A stretch of DNA of 64,000 nt from Planctomyces sp. SH-PL14 (GTDB lineage Bacteria; Planctomycetota; Planctomycetia; Planctomycetales; Planctomycetaceae), in assembly GCF_001610835.1 (NCBI RefSeq), contig NZ_CP011270.1, positions 124,001 to 188,000 on the forward strand, given 5' to 3'. The notes beneath the pieces are model-generated. The model made no database searches and was not told where the DNA came from. It worked only from the letters and a program-made list of their open reading frames with translations. A program made the translations under genes and the position numbers. Below, in pieces: positions 7,591 through 17,388 of the stretch; positions within the stretch are counted from its first letter, which is position 1; every line of letters begins with the position of its first letter.

Positions 7591-7878
7591 TCATGCGGAG
7601 CGGCGAGCCGCTCGGACGAGCTGTTCCTTCCCCGTTCGGGGAAGTGCCTTGATGGCCCGCTCTCTACGGAGGGCATCACCGACTGTCAGGACAGCCTCCT
7701 GGTAGACGACAGCGACGGGTGAGCGACTGCGGGTGTAGCGAGCCCCTTTTCCCGAATTGTGCTGCTCCATGCGGCGGGTCAGGTCGGTCGTGATCCCGGT
7801 GTAGAGCGAGTCGTCGGCACAACGGACGATGTACACCACCCAGCCTGTCGGCGGCGATCGTTCAATGGTCGCGGACAT
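7591..7878 (-). CDS. GIY-YIG nuclease domain protein (UPF0213-like)
   Basis: A 95-residue single-domain GIY-YIG protein. The motifs are WVVYIVRCADDSLYTGITTD (the GIY and YIG strands appear as VYIV and YTGIT), followed by RRMEQHNSGKGARYTRSR and the conserved Glu in VYQEAV. These small proteins resemble the UPF0213/YhbQ group, structure-specific endonucleases of uncertain cellular role. The ATG at 7878 has GGAAGG about 10 bases upstream; a TTG at 7899 is the alternative. It is the last of four closely spaced minus-strand genes (8874 to 7591) with unrelated predicted roles. Confidence 0.9.
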   Translation of the reverse strand: MSATIERSPPTGWVVYIVRCADDSLYTGITTDLTRRMEQHNSGKGARYTRSRSPVAVVYQEAVLTVGDALRRERAIKALPRTGKEQLVRAARRSA

Positions 7879-7990
7879 CGGTGGGATCCTTCCCGACAAC
7901 TCTGGGACGCTCCGGGCGGGGAGCTCGCTACGAGTCTATTCACGCCTTGAAGTCAACGAAACCCCGTCCGGGTCGGACGACAGTAGCCGT

Positions 7991-8311
7991 TCACCGGCCG
8001 ATTCGCTCGGGCCAGTGCGCTTCAAAAACCCATTCGATCGCATCGCAGTGCAAGACGAACTCCCAAGCTTCGTGGGACAGTGGACGGCAATCAAACGCAA
8101 TAATATCCCACGGAAGGTTCAGGTCGTCAGTATTGTCGGCATAGGTATCGACACAGGTGATCCGGGCTTGTGAGAAGCTCACGTTCACTCTGTCATTGAT
8201 TCGTTCCCATGGTGCCACAGCGAGGGCGAGGCGTTTCTCGGAGAAACAGATCTCTACCAAAGCATGCTCTTTGCCCGCTCCGAACAAAAAGGACTCGATT
8301 TCAGTACGCAT
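7991..8311 (-). CDS. Hypothetical protein, 106 residues
   Basis: I do not recognise this family. The protein begins MRTEIESFLFGAGKEHALVE and is acidic, with several aromatic residues near the end (WEFVLHCDAIEWVFEAHW). There is no signal peptide or membrane segment. Local base composition is visibly less GC-rich than the surroundings (for example CGCAATAATATCC), which may indicate recent acquisition. It lies between a GIY-YIG gene and a small membrane-protein frame on the same strand. Coding status is supported by the clean frame, the ATG start and the plausible amino-acid composition, not by homology. Confidence 0.6.
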   Translation of the reverse strand: MRTEIESFLFGAGKEHALVEICFSEKRLALAVAPWERINDRVNVSFSQARITCVDTYADNTDDLNLPWDIIAFDCRPLSHEAWEFVLHCDAIEWVFEAHWPERIGR

Positions 8312-8381
8312 ACGATGACCTCATCCTCCATTGTCGTGCGGACCGATCGGTTACCTGCCTCATGGAGAAAGGTTCCCTCGC

Positions 8382-8684
8382 CTACCGGGCCGCCCACAGA
8401 ACAAGGCCCCCCAGAGTAAAGCTGGACACTCCCGCCCAGGCCCACCATATGGTCGCGCCCCCACCATTGCTGTTTGTTCCCGGGCCGGCGAGAAGCACCA
8501 AGCCAAGGCCGACGACAAGCCAGGCGAGAAACCGAATGCGTCGACGAGCGAGAAGTGAGAGTTCGTCCGGCACGGCTTCATTCCCCGTCAGAACCAGTTC
8601 GTCGGGTTCGGCGAAATCGTCTAGTCGTTGTTCAAGGCTCTGTTTGCGACAGAAGCTGAAACCGCGGGACCGGTCGGCCGTCAA
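8382..8684 (-). CDS. Small membrane protein, hypothetical
   Basis: This open frame encodes up to 100 residues with an acidic N-terminal half and two hydrophobic helices towards the end (about residues 52-68, FLAWLVVGLGLVLLAGP, and 80-98, IWWAWAGVSSFTLGGLVLW). The frame has no ATG. The TTG at 8684 would overlap the DUF1653 gene by about 50 bp, and an internal non-ATG start is equally possible, so the 5' boundary is uncertain. I recognise no family. It may be translated together with the DUF1653 gene. Confidence 0.5.
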   Translation of the reverse strand: MTADRSRGFSFCRKQSLEQRLDDFAEPDELVLTGNEAVPDELSLLARRRIRFLAWLVVGLGLVLLAGPGTNSNGGGATIWWAWAGVSSFTLGGLVLWAAR

Positions 8685-8874
8685 TCGTCACCGTCTCGCG
8701 GAACATCGCCAGCGGGCGGACCCAAAGGCCGCGGTCGCCGTATTCGGGCCGGTAGACGACGAGCGGCTCCAACGTCTCGCTGTGGCGGGCGACGCCGAGG
8801 ACCGTGTACTCGTTCCCTTTGTAGTGCCGATACCGCCCCAGCGGGATCGTGTCGATCGGATTCTCGGAGGACAT
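8632..8874 (-). CDS. DUF1653 domain protein
   Basis: An 80-residue DUF1653 protein. The diagnostic pattern is IPLGRYRHYKGNEYTVLG, then ARHSETLEPLVVYRPEYGD, then the LWVRPLAMFRETV ending. The fold is small and beta-rich; its function is unknown, although it is very widespread in bacteria. It starts with ATG at 8874 (MSSENPIDT). The 3' end overlaps the frame of the small membrane protein at 8382. Confidence 0.92.
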   Translation of the reverse strand: MSSENPIDTIPLGRYRHYKGNEYTVLGVARHSETLEPLVVYRPEYGDRGLWVRPLAMFRETVTIDGRPVPRFQLLSQTEP

Positions 8875-8953
8875 AGGGACGGCTTTCCAAGGGACGGGAT
8901 ACGGGACTCAACTCGGCCGACTTCGCGGGGTTTCAAAGGCCTTCGAAACTTAA

Positions 8954-9094
8954 AAACACAGAGGCGCAGAGAGCACGGAGGAACGACGGGGAGGGCAGGA
9001 TGGGCGACATGCGTCGCAGGCGTTATCTGTGTCGATCTGTGTTCATCTGTGACCCCCTTCTCTGCCTCCCCTGCGTCCTCCGTGCCTCTGTGGC
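8954..9094. repeat. Inverted-repeat family 2, locus A
   Basis: An outer arm with AACACAGAGGCGCAGAG (from 8954) followed by GCACGGAGG is mirrored by CCTCCGTGCCTCTGTGG ending at 9093. The inner part (9027-9055) holds CTGTG-type units: CTGTGTCGAT, CTGTGTTCAT, CTGTGACCC. The same outer and inner modules, in the opposite order, recur at 54068-54254. It ends just past the stop of the EEP-family gene. Confidence 0.75.
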
Positions 9095-9105
9095 TCAACA
9101 CCGCG

Positions 9106-9984
9106 TCACGGATCGAGCCGGAAGACGCAGAGCTGCGGCAGGTGGTCGCTGAGCGCGAAGTCGGCGGGGTCGCTCGTGTTCAGGCGGAACTCCCCTTCGA
9201 AGAGGGGCCGGGACTCGATCACTGACTTCGCGAGCGGGCCGACCGCGAACACGTAGTCGATCCGTCGCTTCAGGTCGTCCGCCATGAAGGTGACGCCGGG
9301 ACGTTCATCCGTCGCCTGGAATCCATCGGTCCAGCCCCCCTGGATCCACTGCCGGTACTCGGGCCGCGTCGGCTCATGGTTCAGGTCCCCCATCAGGATC
9401 ATCTCCCGCTCGGCGGCGAGGTCGGGCTTCATGACCTCCAGCATCACGGCCACTTCGCGCTGGCGGAGGGCGGCGTCCGAGGGATGCAGGTGCGCGGAAT
9501 GGACGATGATGCGTTTCCCGTCCGGACGGTGGAGTTCGGCCATCCCCCAGTGTCGCGTGAACAGAGCCTTGTCGGCGGTGGGGGCCAGCTCCGTCGCTTT
9601 CCGCGAGGCGACGATCTGATAGCGGGTCAGGATCGCTCCGGGCCACTTTCCACCGCTGGGGAGGAAGACGTAGTTCATCTTGAGCCGCCGCGCGATGTCG
9701 GCCACGACCTCTTCCCGGGGGGATTCCGAGAAGTTGATCAGGTCGGGTTCGTGAAGCTCGAGTTCCTGGGCGAACCGCGCCGGCATCTGCCCTTTAGCTG
9801 TGGCGACGTGCCCCTGGGTTCGATCCTTGGGCCAGCCGGTGCACTCATAGACGTTGTAGGCGACGACTCGAAACGTCCCCGGCTTCTCGTCCCCGGCGGC
9901 GGGCCGGATCGCCGCGCCAGCCAGCACGACGAGGGCCGCCACCAACCATGAGCTTCGCCGCACGGATTCGAGCTTTCGGATCAT
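9106..9984 (-). CDS. Exported endonuclease/exonuclease/phosphatase-family protein
   Basis: A 292-residue secreted EEP-superfamily hydrolase. The N-terminus MIRKLESVRRSSWLVAALVV with a hydrophobic core and AAGDEK is a signal peptide. The catalytic motifs are RVVAYNVYEC at the start (Asn), a glutamate in LINFSESPRE, HSAHLHPSDAA (His), MGDLNHEP (Asp and Asn) and SDHLPQL (terminal Asp-His). Substrates in this fold range from nucleic acids to phosphodiesters and inositol phosphates, and cannot be chosen here. The ATG at 9984 has an AGGAG Shine-Dalgarno; a longer frame upstream is not supported. It is divergent from the DUF1559 gene at 10274. Confidence 0.88.
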   Translation of the reverse strand: MIRKLESVRRSSWLVAALVVLAGAAIRPAAGDEKPGTFRVVAYNVYECTGWPKDRTQGHVATAKGQMPARFAQELELHEPDLINFSESPREEVVADIARRLKMNYVFLPSGGKWPGAILTRYQIVASRKATELAPTADKALFTRHWGMAELHRPDGKRIIVHSAHLHPSDAALRQREVAVMLEVMKPDLAAEREMILMGDLNHEPTRPEYRQWIQGGWTDGFQATDERPGVTFMADDLKRRIDYVFAVGPLAKSVIESRPLFEGEFRLNTSDPADFALSDHLPQLCVFRLDP

Positions 9985-10273
9985 CGTGACTTCTCCTCGC
10001 CGTGAAGTTAACAACCCCGGGAAGGTGACCGCCACAACGCAGCGGGCCGGGCGCTTGCCGTGGGAACGAGCGACACGGAGGAACTGAAGAGCGAGTGAAT
10101 CGCCTGAATGAGTTTGTTGACGGTCTACGATTCCTCCGTATGTCGTCTCCAGGGCCCGACGCGGAGACGATGGGGTGAGCCGGGGCCCGTGGAAACACAC
10201 GAATTGCATCACCTGTTGGCCAGTGTTAGCATCTGTACACGCGGTAGGTCCGCTTCTGACTCAGGAGGTCTCT

Positions 10274-11269
10274 ATGCACGCGCTTCGTGCGGCTCGGGTT
10301 GTCCCTTCGGCGGGCTATCGCCGCGGTTTTACTCTGATCGAACTGCTTGTCGTCATCGCCATTATCGCCATCTTGGCCGCCATGCTGCTGCCGGCGATTC
10401 AGCGGGCTCGTGAAGCCGCCCGCCGGAGCCAGTGCATCAGCAATATGAAGCAGCTCGCCTTGGCGGCGATGAACTACGAGAGCGCCCACTTCGTCTTCCC
10501 GTCGGGCTGGCTGGAAGGGACGGAGATCCTCTGCGATCTCGACCTCGGCAATTTTACGCAGCCGATGACCGTTCCCCGCCCGCTGAACCAGCCTCCGCTG
10601 CTGATCCGCGGCTGGGCGATGAAGCCCTACTATTCCTGGCCGTCGCTCATCCTGCCGCAGATGGACCAGACGACGCTCCGCATCAACTTCGCGGAGCAGA
10701 TTACGGAAATGAACAACTGGCCGCTGTTCCGGGCCGCCCCGATCGCATCCTTCACCTGTCCGAGCGCGGCGCTCCCGTCGGCCCGGCCGCAGAACCTGGG
10801 CTTCCTGAGCTACCGTGGCAACTTCGGCTGGTGGTCCCAGAACGATCCGAACGCCCCGCTGAACAACGGGATGTTCTTCGACAACAGCCACATCAACCAG
10901 CGGGACGTGACCGACGGCACGACGAACACGTTCCTGTTCGGCGAGACGCTCTTCGGGTTCTGGGCGGACCAGTATTCGTGCTGCGCCCGGGCGCGGGACG
11001 ATCAGCCCAATTTTGACGCCCACTGGCAGGCCCCGGCCAACGCGCAGTCGATGAACAGCAACAACATGATGAGCTGCCCGCCGATTGCCTCGACGATGGA
11101 CCAGGTGAACTTCTTCAACTTCGGCAGCTTCCACGAAGGGGTCGTGAACTTTGCCCTGGCGGACGGCTCGGTGCAGTCGGTCGCCAAGAACTGCGACACG
11201 ACGACGTTCCGGGCGATGTGCACCCGCAACGGCTCGGAAGTCCTGGCCCAGACGATCTACGCGAACTGA
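10274..11269 (+). CDS. DUF1559 protein with prepilin-type N-terminus
   Basis: A 331-residue member of the DUF1559 family that is strongly expanded in planctomycetes. It begins with a basic leader ending in [17 protein letters not shown], the type IV prepilin cleavage and methylation motif (cleavage after Gly, with Glu at +5). The hydrophobic helix continues to about residue 42 and is followed by [20 protein letters not shown]. The end holds the hallmark [15 protein letters not shown]. It is presumably exported by a pseudopilus-like system and exposed at the cell surface, but its function is not known. The start at 10274 follows a strong AGGAGG. A rho-independent terminator follows at 11298. 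Confidence 0.93.
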   Translation: MHALRAARVVPSAGYRRGFTLIELLVVIAIIAILAAMLLPAIQRAREAARRSQCISNMKQLALAAMNYESAHFVFPSGWLEGTEILCDLDLGNFTQPMTVPRPLNQPPLLIRGWAMKPYYSWPSLILPQMDQTTLRINFAEQITEMNNWPLFRAAPIASFTCPSAALPSARPQNLGFLSYRGNFGWWSQNDPNAPLNNGMFFDNSHINQRDVTDGTTNTFLFGETLFGFWADQYSCCARARDDQPNFDAHWQAPANAQSMNSNNMMSCPPIASTMDQVNFFNFGSFHEGVVNFALADGSVQSVAKNCDTTTFRAMCTRNGSEVLAQTIYAN

Positions 11270-11297
11270 GCCTCCCGCCAGTCGCGGAATCCTGCGA

Positions 11298-11325
11298 GGG
11301 TCGATCTCCGGATCGACCCTTTTTT
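11298..11325 (+). terminator. Rho-independent terminator of DUF1559 gene
   Basis: GGGTCGATC (11298-11306) pairs with GATCGACCC (11311-11319) around a 4-base loop and runs straight into TTTTTT. It is 29 bases past the DUF1559 stop codon. Confidence 0.88.
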
Positions 11326-11403
11326 CTTGCGCGGGCATTGGCCACAGTGATGATGATCACCCCGCGAACCGCGTGGTGACTTTGTCCAAAGACCCCGGCG
11401 ACG

Positions 11404-12489
11404 ATGGCCATGCCCGACGTGATCGAGCTCCGCAGCGACACCTTTACCCAGCCGACCGCCGGGATGCGAAAGGCGATGGCGGAGGCGGAGTGCGGCGACG
11501 ACATGAGCGGCGAGGATCCGACGGTCAACCGCCTGGAAGCCCGCATGGCGGAGATGCTCGGCAAGGAGGGGGCGGTCTTTGCCTGTTCGGGGACGCAGTC
11601 GAACCAGATGGGGGTCTGGGCCCATTGCCAGCGCGGTGAAGAGCTCCTGATCGAGGAGACCGGGCACATTGCAAACTACGAGGCGGGAGCGCCGGCGGTC
11701 CTCAGCGGTGTGAGCATCCGGCGGATTCCGGGCGACATGGGGCGGATCGACGTTCCGCAGCTCGAGGCGATGCTCCGGGCTCCGAACCAGCACTTCACGC
11801 CGACGCGGCTCGTCTGCGTGGAGAACTCCGCCAACATCGGCGGGGGGGCGACCTATTCCCTGGACCAGCTCCGGCGGATCGGGGAATGGACGCGGGCCCA
11901 CAAGATGCGGCTCCATATGGATGGGGCGCGGATGTTCAACGCCTGTGTTGCGCGGGGATATTCACCGCGGGAAATGGCGGAGGGGATCGACAGCGTTTCG
12001 ATCTGCTTTTCGAAGGGGCTGGGCTGTCCGATGGGGTCGATGCTCGTCGGTTCGGCGGAGGTGATTGCTCAGGCCCGGCGGGCTCGGAAGATCTTTGGCG
12101 GGGCGCTGAGGCAGGCGGGGATCGTGGCGGCGGCGGCGGTCTATGCCCTCGACCATCATGTCGAGCGGCTGAAGGAAGACCATGACAATGCGCGGGTGTT
12201 TGCGGAGATCGTCAGCCGGTCTCCGGTGATCCGCTGTGAGGCGGCGAAGGTGGAGACGAACCTGGTGTTCTTTGAAGTGGCTCCGGAGTGGGGGACGGCG
12301 GCGGATCTTTCGACGGCTCTCCGGGAGCGGGGAGTGAAGATCAATGGGATTGCGAAGCAGCGGTTGCGGGCGTGTACGCATCTGGACGTGAATCGGGAGC
12401 AGGTGCGTCGGGCGGCGGAGATTGTGGTGGATCTCGTGTCGCATCCTCGGAAGGGGGGAGTGGGAGCCAAGGTCGCCGGCCCCTACTGA
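11404..12489 (+). CDS. ltaE: Low-specificity L-threonine aldolase
   Basis: A 361-residue PLP enzyme of the beta-eliminating-lyase family that cleaves threonine or allo-threonine to glycine and acetaldehyde. Signatures include IELRSDTFTQPTAGMRKAM at the start, GDDMSGEDPTVNRLE and FACSGTQSNQ (phosphate-binding region). These are followed by LHMDGARMFNA (the PLP-ring Asp) and SICFSKGLGCPMGS, which carries the Schiff-base lysine. Its length agrees with bacterial LtaE. The start follows GACG without a clear Shine-Dalgarno; two ATG codons (11404 and 11410) are close together. It is a single gene preceded by the DUF1559 terminator and followed by repeat copy 2. Confidence 0.93.
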   Translation: MAMPDVIELRSDTFTQPTAGMRKAMAEAECGDDMSGEDPTVNRLEARMAEMLGKEGAVFACSGTQSNQMGVWAHCQRGEELLIEETGHIANYEAGAPAVLSGVSIRRIPGDMGRIDVPQLEAMLRAPNQHFTPTRLVCVENSANIGGGATYSLDQLRRIGEWTRAHKMRLHMDGARMFNACVARGYSPREMAEGIDSVSICFSKGLGCPMGSMLVGSAEVIAQARRARKIFGGALRQAGIVAAAAVYALDHHVERLKEDHDNARVFAEIVSRSPVIRCEAAKVETNLVFFEVAPEWGTAADLSTALRERGVKINGIAKQRLRACTHLDVNREQVRRAAEIVVDLVSHPRKGGVGAKVAGPY

Positions 12490-12503
12490 GCCAGCCAGCC
12501 CAT

Positions 12504-12836
12504 ACCGGGTCCAGGGGCACCCTGGTGGGGGATGCAAGGGGGCAACGCCCCTTGCCCGCCGGAGGCTTGGCTCGTCGGAAGATGTCTGAAGGAGTGCGTA
12601 TCCAGGCGCGGACAACGTGTCGTATGCCCCCCCACCAACCCGCGGGGATTGCGAAGCCAGCGGTGTGTTTTGAGGGAGTCCTCAACGCCGGTCCCACAAA
12701 GGGGACATCCATTGCTTACCACGGTTCCTCATGGAAGTGCCTCCGGCGGCAAGGGGGCGTGGCCCCCTTGACCCCCGGCTGCCGTGGCACGATGGGTTTG
12801 AGGTAGCATCGCCGTGCCGGCGAGGACGTGGTCCGA
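12504..12836 (-). repeat. Large dispersed repeat (PR1), copy 2
   Basis: Second copy, in reverse orientation, between the convergent genes ltaE and aceE. Both arm hairpins are intact, AAGGGGGCGTGGCCCCCTT at one end and GCAAGGGGGCAACGCCCCTTGC at the other (right-arm subtype ending in GATGC). Confidence 0.9.
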
Positions 12837-12865
12837 GTAGATGCGCAACCGACCGGTCGCGCAAC

Positions 12866-12897
12866 AAAAAAGGGGCGTCCCTCGCGGAACGCCCCTT
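12866..12897 (-). terminator. Rho-independent terminator of aceE
   Basis: Read on the minus strand, GGGGCGTTCC and GGGACGCCCC form a strong stem, followed by a run of six T. It lies about 25 bases past the aceE stop codon. Confidence 0.87.
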
Positions 12898-12920
12898 CGT
12901 AAACTCACGCACCAACCAGC

Positions 12921-15662
<2,742 letters not shown>

Positions 15663-16020
15663 CTCAAACTCTCTCCAACCGAAGATTTCGCTAACAGTTC
15701 GGCGGCCGGGGCCATCGCGCCGGGGCCGTGGCAGGCAGTCGAGCGGTCTCCCCCCCCATCCGATGGAGGCCAGACCAGGCAGTGCAGCGGGGAAAACGGG
15801 ACCGGACGCCGCCGGCGACTTTCCGGGCTGCCAAACCGGGGAATTGTAGCGAACTGGGGCAAACGCAAAACCCCGTCGCGGGGCGGTCTCAAAACCGGTG
15901 CGGTGGACAGCAGAATTCGCCAGTCGCTACCGGAGGCAGTCTCGTTTCCGGGGGGACGCGGGACCGGACCTTATCCATCAATCGGATTCGATGCGTCGGT
16001 CGGTAACGGTCTCGACGCGT
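15663..16020. other. Intergenic leader region of aceE
   Basis: I recognise no gene here. The stretch holds the upstream region of aceE (minus strand) and several GC-rich runs. A long open frame opposite aceE extends into it but is a shadow. Confidence 0.45.
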
Positions 16021-16024
16021 CAAC

Positions 16025-16062
16025 AAAAATGCCCGTGCCGCAGTCGTCACTGCGGCACGGGC
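16025..16062 (-). terminator. Terminator of the small lipoprotein gene
   Basis: GCCCGTGCCGCAG (16031-16043) and CTGCGGCACGGGC (16050-16062) form a perfect 13-bp stem with a 6-base loop. On the minus strand it is followed by ATTTTTGTTG. It lies 66 bases past the stop of the gene at 16128. Confidence 0.88.
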
Positions 16063-16127
16063 GAGCCCGCATCAGAGGTGGGTGATCGGGGCGCGGACTG
16101 GACCGACGCCCCTTCCCCCCCGGGATC

Positions 16128-16604
16128 TCAGTGCTTCCGGAAGAAGTCGCTGGGGCCCTTGTGCGTGTAGTACGGATAGACGACCGCACCGCCCGGGACC
16201 TGCGGCGGCGGGTATTCGAGGTTCTGCGGCGTCTTGTAGCTGTAGGAGTAGCGGTGGGTCGGGTACCAGTCGCCGTCCGGTCCGATGTGGCCGAAGTGAC
16301 CGTGTCCGCCGGCTCCCGGAGGACAGCCCGGACCACCGGCGTAGCCCTGCGGCGGGCAGCTGCCGTTCGGGCAGTTGCCGTAACCGGCCGGGGCGACGCC
16401 CTGGTGGAAGGTGGTGTGTTCGCCGTAGACGTGGTCGGCGGCGTTCTGGACCGGTCCGCCCGGACGGTACGGGTCGTGGTGCTCGAAGCCGGTCGGCTGG
16501 ATGGCGGCGTTCTGGGCGCGGGTGACGGTCGACGTGCTGCAGCCCGTCATGGCGCTGGCGGCCAGGGCACAGATCGTGACGGACATGGCGGAACGGGTGG
16601 TCAT
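16128..16604 (-). CDS. Small Gly/Pro/Tyr-rich lipoprotein
   Basis: A 158-residue predicted lipoprotein of unknown function. The N-terminus MTTRSAMSVTICALAASAMTGC is a short signal peptide with a lipobox-like AMTGC. The mature part is rich in Gly, Pro, His and Tyr, with NCPNGSCPPQGYAGGPGC and HRYSYSYKTPQNLEYPPPQ, and ends in DFFRKH. Such low-complexity, aromatic-rich lipoproteins recur in planctomycete envelopes, but I know no named family. The ATG at 16604 follows GGGAGGGG; longer upstream frames are not credible. It has its own terminator and is divergent from the helicase gene, separated by repeat copy 3. Confidence 0.75.
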   Translation of the reverse strand: MTTRSAMSVTICALAASAMTGCSTSTVTRAQNAAIQPTGFEHHDPYRPGGPVQNAADHVYGEHTTFHQGVAPAGYGNCPNGSCPPQGYAGGPGCPPGAGGHGHFGHIGPDGDWYPTHRYSYSYKTPQNLEYPPPQVPGGAVVYPYYTHKGPSDFFRKH

Positions 16605-16916
16605 GCGGAGCCCCTCCCTTGGGCCTGGTGAAATCATCAAGGACAGGCTGCGGCGTATCCCTGTCCGCGCTGCGGACACTCGCCCCGACATCCGTCGGCA
16701 GAGCCTCGCTGATGGTTCAGCGCTCACCATCGTTATCGGCAGGCGCCGGCGTCAAAGTCCGCACAATCCGCAGAAAACGTCTTGACAGCATTGCGGCGAC
16801 TCTCCGGGGCTCCTGGTGTCCCGCTTCGATTCTGTTGGCTTTTCCTTCGCCCGCCGGAGCCGGGGCCCCCTGAGCGGGTGCGTTCGCTGGATGGTGTTTG
16901 GTCAACGAGGGATGGC

Positions 16917-17261
16917 TCGAACCGCGTCCTGGCCGGCACGGCACTGTTCGCTCACGCCCAACGTGCGACGGCAGTCTGGGGTCAAGGGGGCCACGCCCCC
17001 TTGCCGCCGGAGGCACTCCTGTGAGGAACCGTGGTACACAATGGATGTCCCCTTTGTGGTACCAGCCATGAGGACTCCCTCAATCCTCACCGCTCGCTCT
17101 GCAATTCCCGCGAGTTGGTGCGGGGACATACGGCACGTGGTCCGCGCTTGGACACTCACTCCTTCAGACATCTCTCGACGAGACGGCGTCCGGCGGGCAA
17201 AGGGCCAAGAAAACAACACAGGCCCCTCTGCACTCCCCACCAGGGTGCCCCTGGACCCGGT
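16917..17261 (+). repeat. Large dispersed repeat (PR1), copy 3
   Basis: A copy of about 345 bp between divergent genes. The left hairpin is the standard form. The right hairpin has an enlarged A-rich loop, AAGAAAACAACACA between GGCC and GGCC, explaining the extra length; its reverse complement nearly matches the enlarged loop in the left arm of copy 9. The right end is of the CTCTGCACT subtype, shared with copies 7 and 8. Confidence 0.9.
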
Positions 17262-17388
17262 AAGGGCCGTATTTGGCGACCACCATCCAGCGAAATGCCC
17301 CCATGAACGAGTCGACACCAGCCACGCTACGTCTTCGCCACTGATCCAGTATGATGGTTTGTTCACTACTGGCCCAGGAAGGCGAAAC

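Noticed and set aside
12341-12806. Short open frames across the dispersed repeat (for example a MSEG..QARTTCRMPPHQPAG-like peptide) as a protein family
   Set aside because: The peptide is repeated only because the DNA is repeated; frames are shifted by indels between copies and conservation is not codon-like.
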